Source: a bacterium
Lineage (GTDB): Bacteria > SZUA-79 > Acidulodesulfobacterales > Acidulodesulfobacteraceae
Reading direction: 5' to 3'
NCBI GenBank assembly: GCA_021803845.1
Contig: JAJZLA010000057.1
Location: forward strand, 1 to 7,988
DNA length: 7,988 nucleotides
Part shown: piece after piece, positions 6,470 to 7,988 of the stretch
How the letters are laid out: every line of letters starts with the position of its first letter
How positions within the stretch are numbered: the first letter of the stretch is position 1
Translations under genes and position numbers: made by a program
The notes under the pieces: model-generated
The model's database searches: none
What the model saw: the letters and a program-made list of their open reading frames with translations, nothing else
What the model was told of the DNA's origin: nothing

Positions 6470-7123
6470 TCAGCTTAATTTTAAAATAATTTCCGACGAC
6501 GATTCAAGCGTCATTGCCCATCTGAGCGCATCCATCGGAGTCCGTCCCCATGAAAAAGAACCGTGGGATTTGACCATAAACACGCCGTTTTCTTTAAATA
6601 TATCGTTCGCTTTAATATTAAAAGCCGAGAATTTTCCGCTTTTTACGTCGTCTATGAATTTTAAAGGAAAAACGTATATTTGGGGAAAGAAATAAGCAGA
6701 TTCAAAATCTAACGGTTTAATTATTTGTATATCGGGATAAATAGAAAAAAGTTTTTTCATGGAGCCGTCTTTCGCCGAGCCGTCCGCAATTGCGCCCGAT
6801 ATGCCGTCCGCGCCGGCTTTTGTTTTATCCGCGCGTAAAGAAAGGGCTATGGCATTAAGCGGATGACAGTGAAAGACCGACGATGCCGGAAAACTTTTTA
6901 GTATAAATCTATGGATTTCTAATTCCGATGATGCGCAATCTGCCGATAGCGTAAAATCGTCGGATTCAAGATTTATAAGGCTTCTGCCGGTTTTAGTAAT
7001 AAGTATCCCGTCTTCGGTTCCGACGCTTATGTTGCCGCTGTGCGTATCCACGAGATTTTTATCGAACGCCATATTGCATACGTTTCTTAATTCGGCAATC
7101 AGCTTAAAATATTTTTTTTCCAT
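6470..7123 (-). CDS. Class II aldolase/adducin-family protein (FucA-like)
   Basis: The family contains zinc-dependent aldolases such as L-fuculose-1-phosphate aldolase, as well as epimerases and the dehydratase MtnB; which reaction applies here is not clear. The 217-residue length is close to FucA. Visible are SGNIS (29-33), TKTG (43-46), the SSE motif with the likely catalytic E67, the zinc ligand pair H85-C-H87 (FHCHP), and the third ligand H187 in KSHGSFSWG. The gap from H87 to H187 is about 100 residues against about 60 in FucA as I recall, so there is probably an insertion, roughly residues 98-128, rich in A, D, G and K. ATG 7123 keeps the usual N-terminal helix (LRNVCNMAFDKNLVDTHSGNIS) but has no clear Shine-Dalgarno. 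The gene stands alone: it converges on the ABC gene and diverges from mreB. No sugar kinase or isomerase is nearby to name the substrate. Confidence 0.88.
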   Translation of the reverse strand: MEKKYFKLIAELRNVCNMAFDKNLVDTHSGNISVGTEDGILITKTGRSLINLESDDFTLSADCASSELEIHRFILKSFPASSVFHCHPLNAIALSLRADKTKAGADGISGAIADGSAKDGSMKKLFSIYPDIQIIKPLDFESAYFFPQIYVFPLKFIDDVKSGKFSAFNIKANDIFKENGVFMVKSHGSFSWGRTPMDALRWAMTLESSSEIILKLS

Positions 7124-7140
7124 AGATATTTTTATATTTT

Positions 7141-7169
7141 ATATAACGTCAAAATATAATGCAACACAA
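7141..7169 (-). promoter_or_regulatory. Possible promoter of the aldolase-family gene
   Basis: On the - strand, TTGTGT (complement of 7164-7169) and TTATAT (complement of 7141-7146) are separated by 17 bases, about 18 bases before ATG 7123. The region is very AT-rich, so chance matches are likely, and the match is modest. Confidence 0.3.
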
Positions 7170-7176
7170 ATTAATC

Positions 7177-7203
7177 TTGCTAAAAAAGTCAATATGTTAT
7201 AAT
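7177..7203 (+). promoter_or_regulatory. Likely mreB promoter with extended -10
   Basis: TATAAT (7198-7203) is preceded by TGT (7195-7197), an extended -10. A -35-like TTGCTA (7177-7182) lies 15 bases upstream of it, a short spacer that an extended -10 tolerates. The start would be near 7210. AGAGG at 7231-7235 then serves as the RBS, 10 bases before ATG 7246. Confidence 0.5.
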
Positions 7204-7218
7204 ATTTAATATATTTAA

Positions 7219-7988
<770 letters not shown>

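Noticed and set aside
6462..6498. CGTCGG/CCGACG inverted repeat between the ABC and aldolase genes, as a terminator
   Set aside because: The stem is only 6 bases with a 25-base loop, there is no T-tract, and it lies mostly inside the aldolase coding sequence.

Overview
This window comes from a moderately AT-rich bacterial chromosome. The ftsQ-ftsA-ftsZ order, followed elsewhere by mreB, points to a rod-shaped, probably Gram-negative cell. The large radical-SAM protein, the half-size ModE-like regulator and the small CbiX-type chelatase together suggest a deltaproteobacterial-type or related anaerobic lineage. That placement is inference from gene content and is weak at any finer rank. There is no phage, integron, CRISPR or RNA gene in view, and most genes are core or conserved accessory functions.

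Left block (1-3318, + strand): the C-terminal end of ftsQ, then complete ftsA, complete ftsZ and a small ModE-like winged-helix regulator. Together FtsQ, FtsA and FtsZ build the division septum: FtsZ polymerises with GTP, FtsA anchors it to the membrane through its C-terminal helix, and FtsQ is part of the late divisome. FtsA probably starts at a TTG codon at 338, and FtsZ at ATG 1687. The regulator lies 24 bases after the ftsZ stop in the same frame, so it is probably co-transcribed with the division genes.

Middle block (3276-5457, - strand): a small CbiX/SirB-like chelatase followed directly by a radical-SAM protein with a B12-binding-like N-terminal region and a four-cysteine C-terminal tail. 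This pair converges on the division block, and the rSAM and regulator genes overlap antisense by 43 bases at their 3' ends.

Right block (5458-7988): a 175-base divergent intergenic region holds a perfect 14+14 inverted repeat, flanking GGTACC repeats and a near-consensus sigma-70 promoter that should drive an ABC-2 type (DrrA-like) ATPase on the + strand. No permease follows it. A class II aldolase/adducin-family gene converges on it from the - strand. A divergent promoter region then leads into mreB, which is cut by the window end after 247 codons.

The two points most worth following are the chelatase/B12-like radical-SAM pair, whose reaction is unknown to me, and the palindromic element built into the divergent promoter region. 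The other genes look conventional, and I do not see a clear new multi-gene defence or mobile system.
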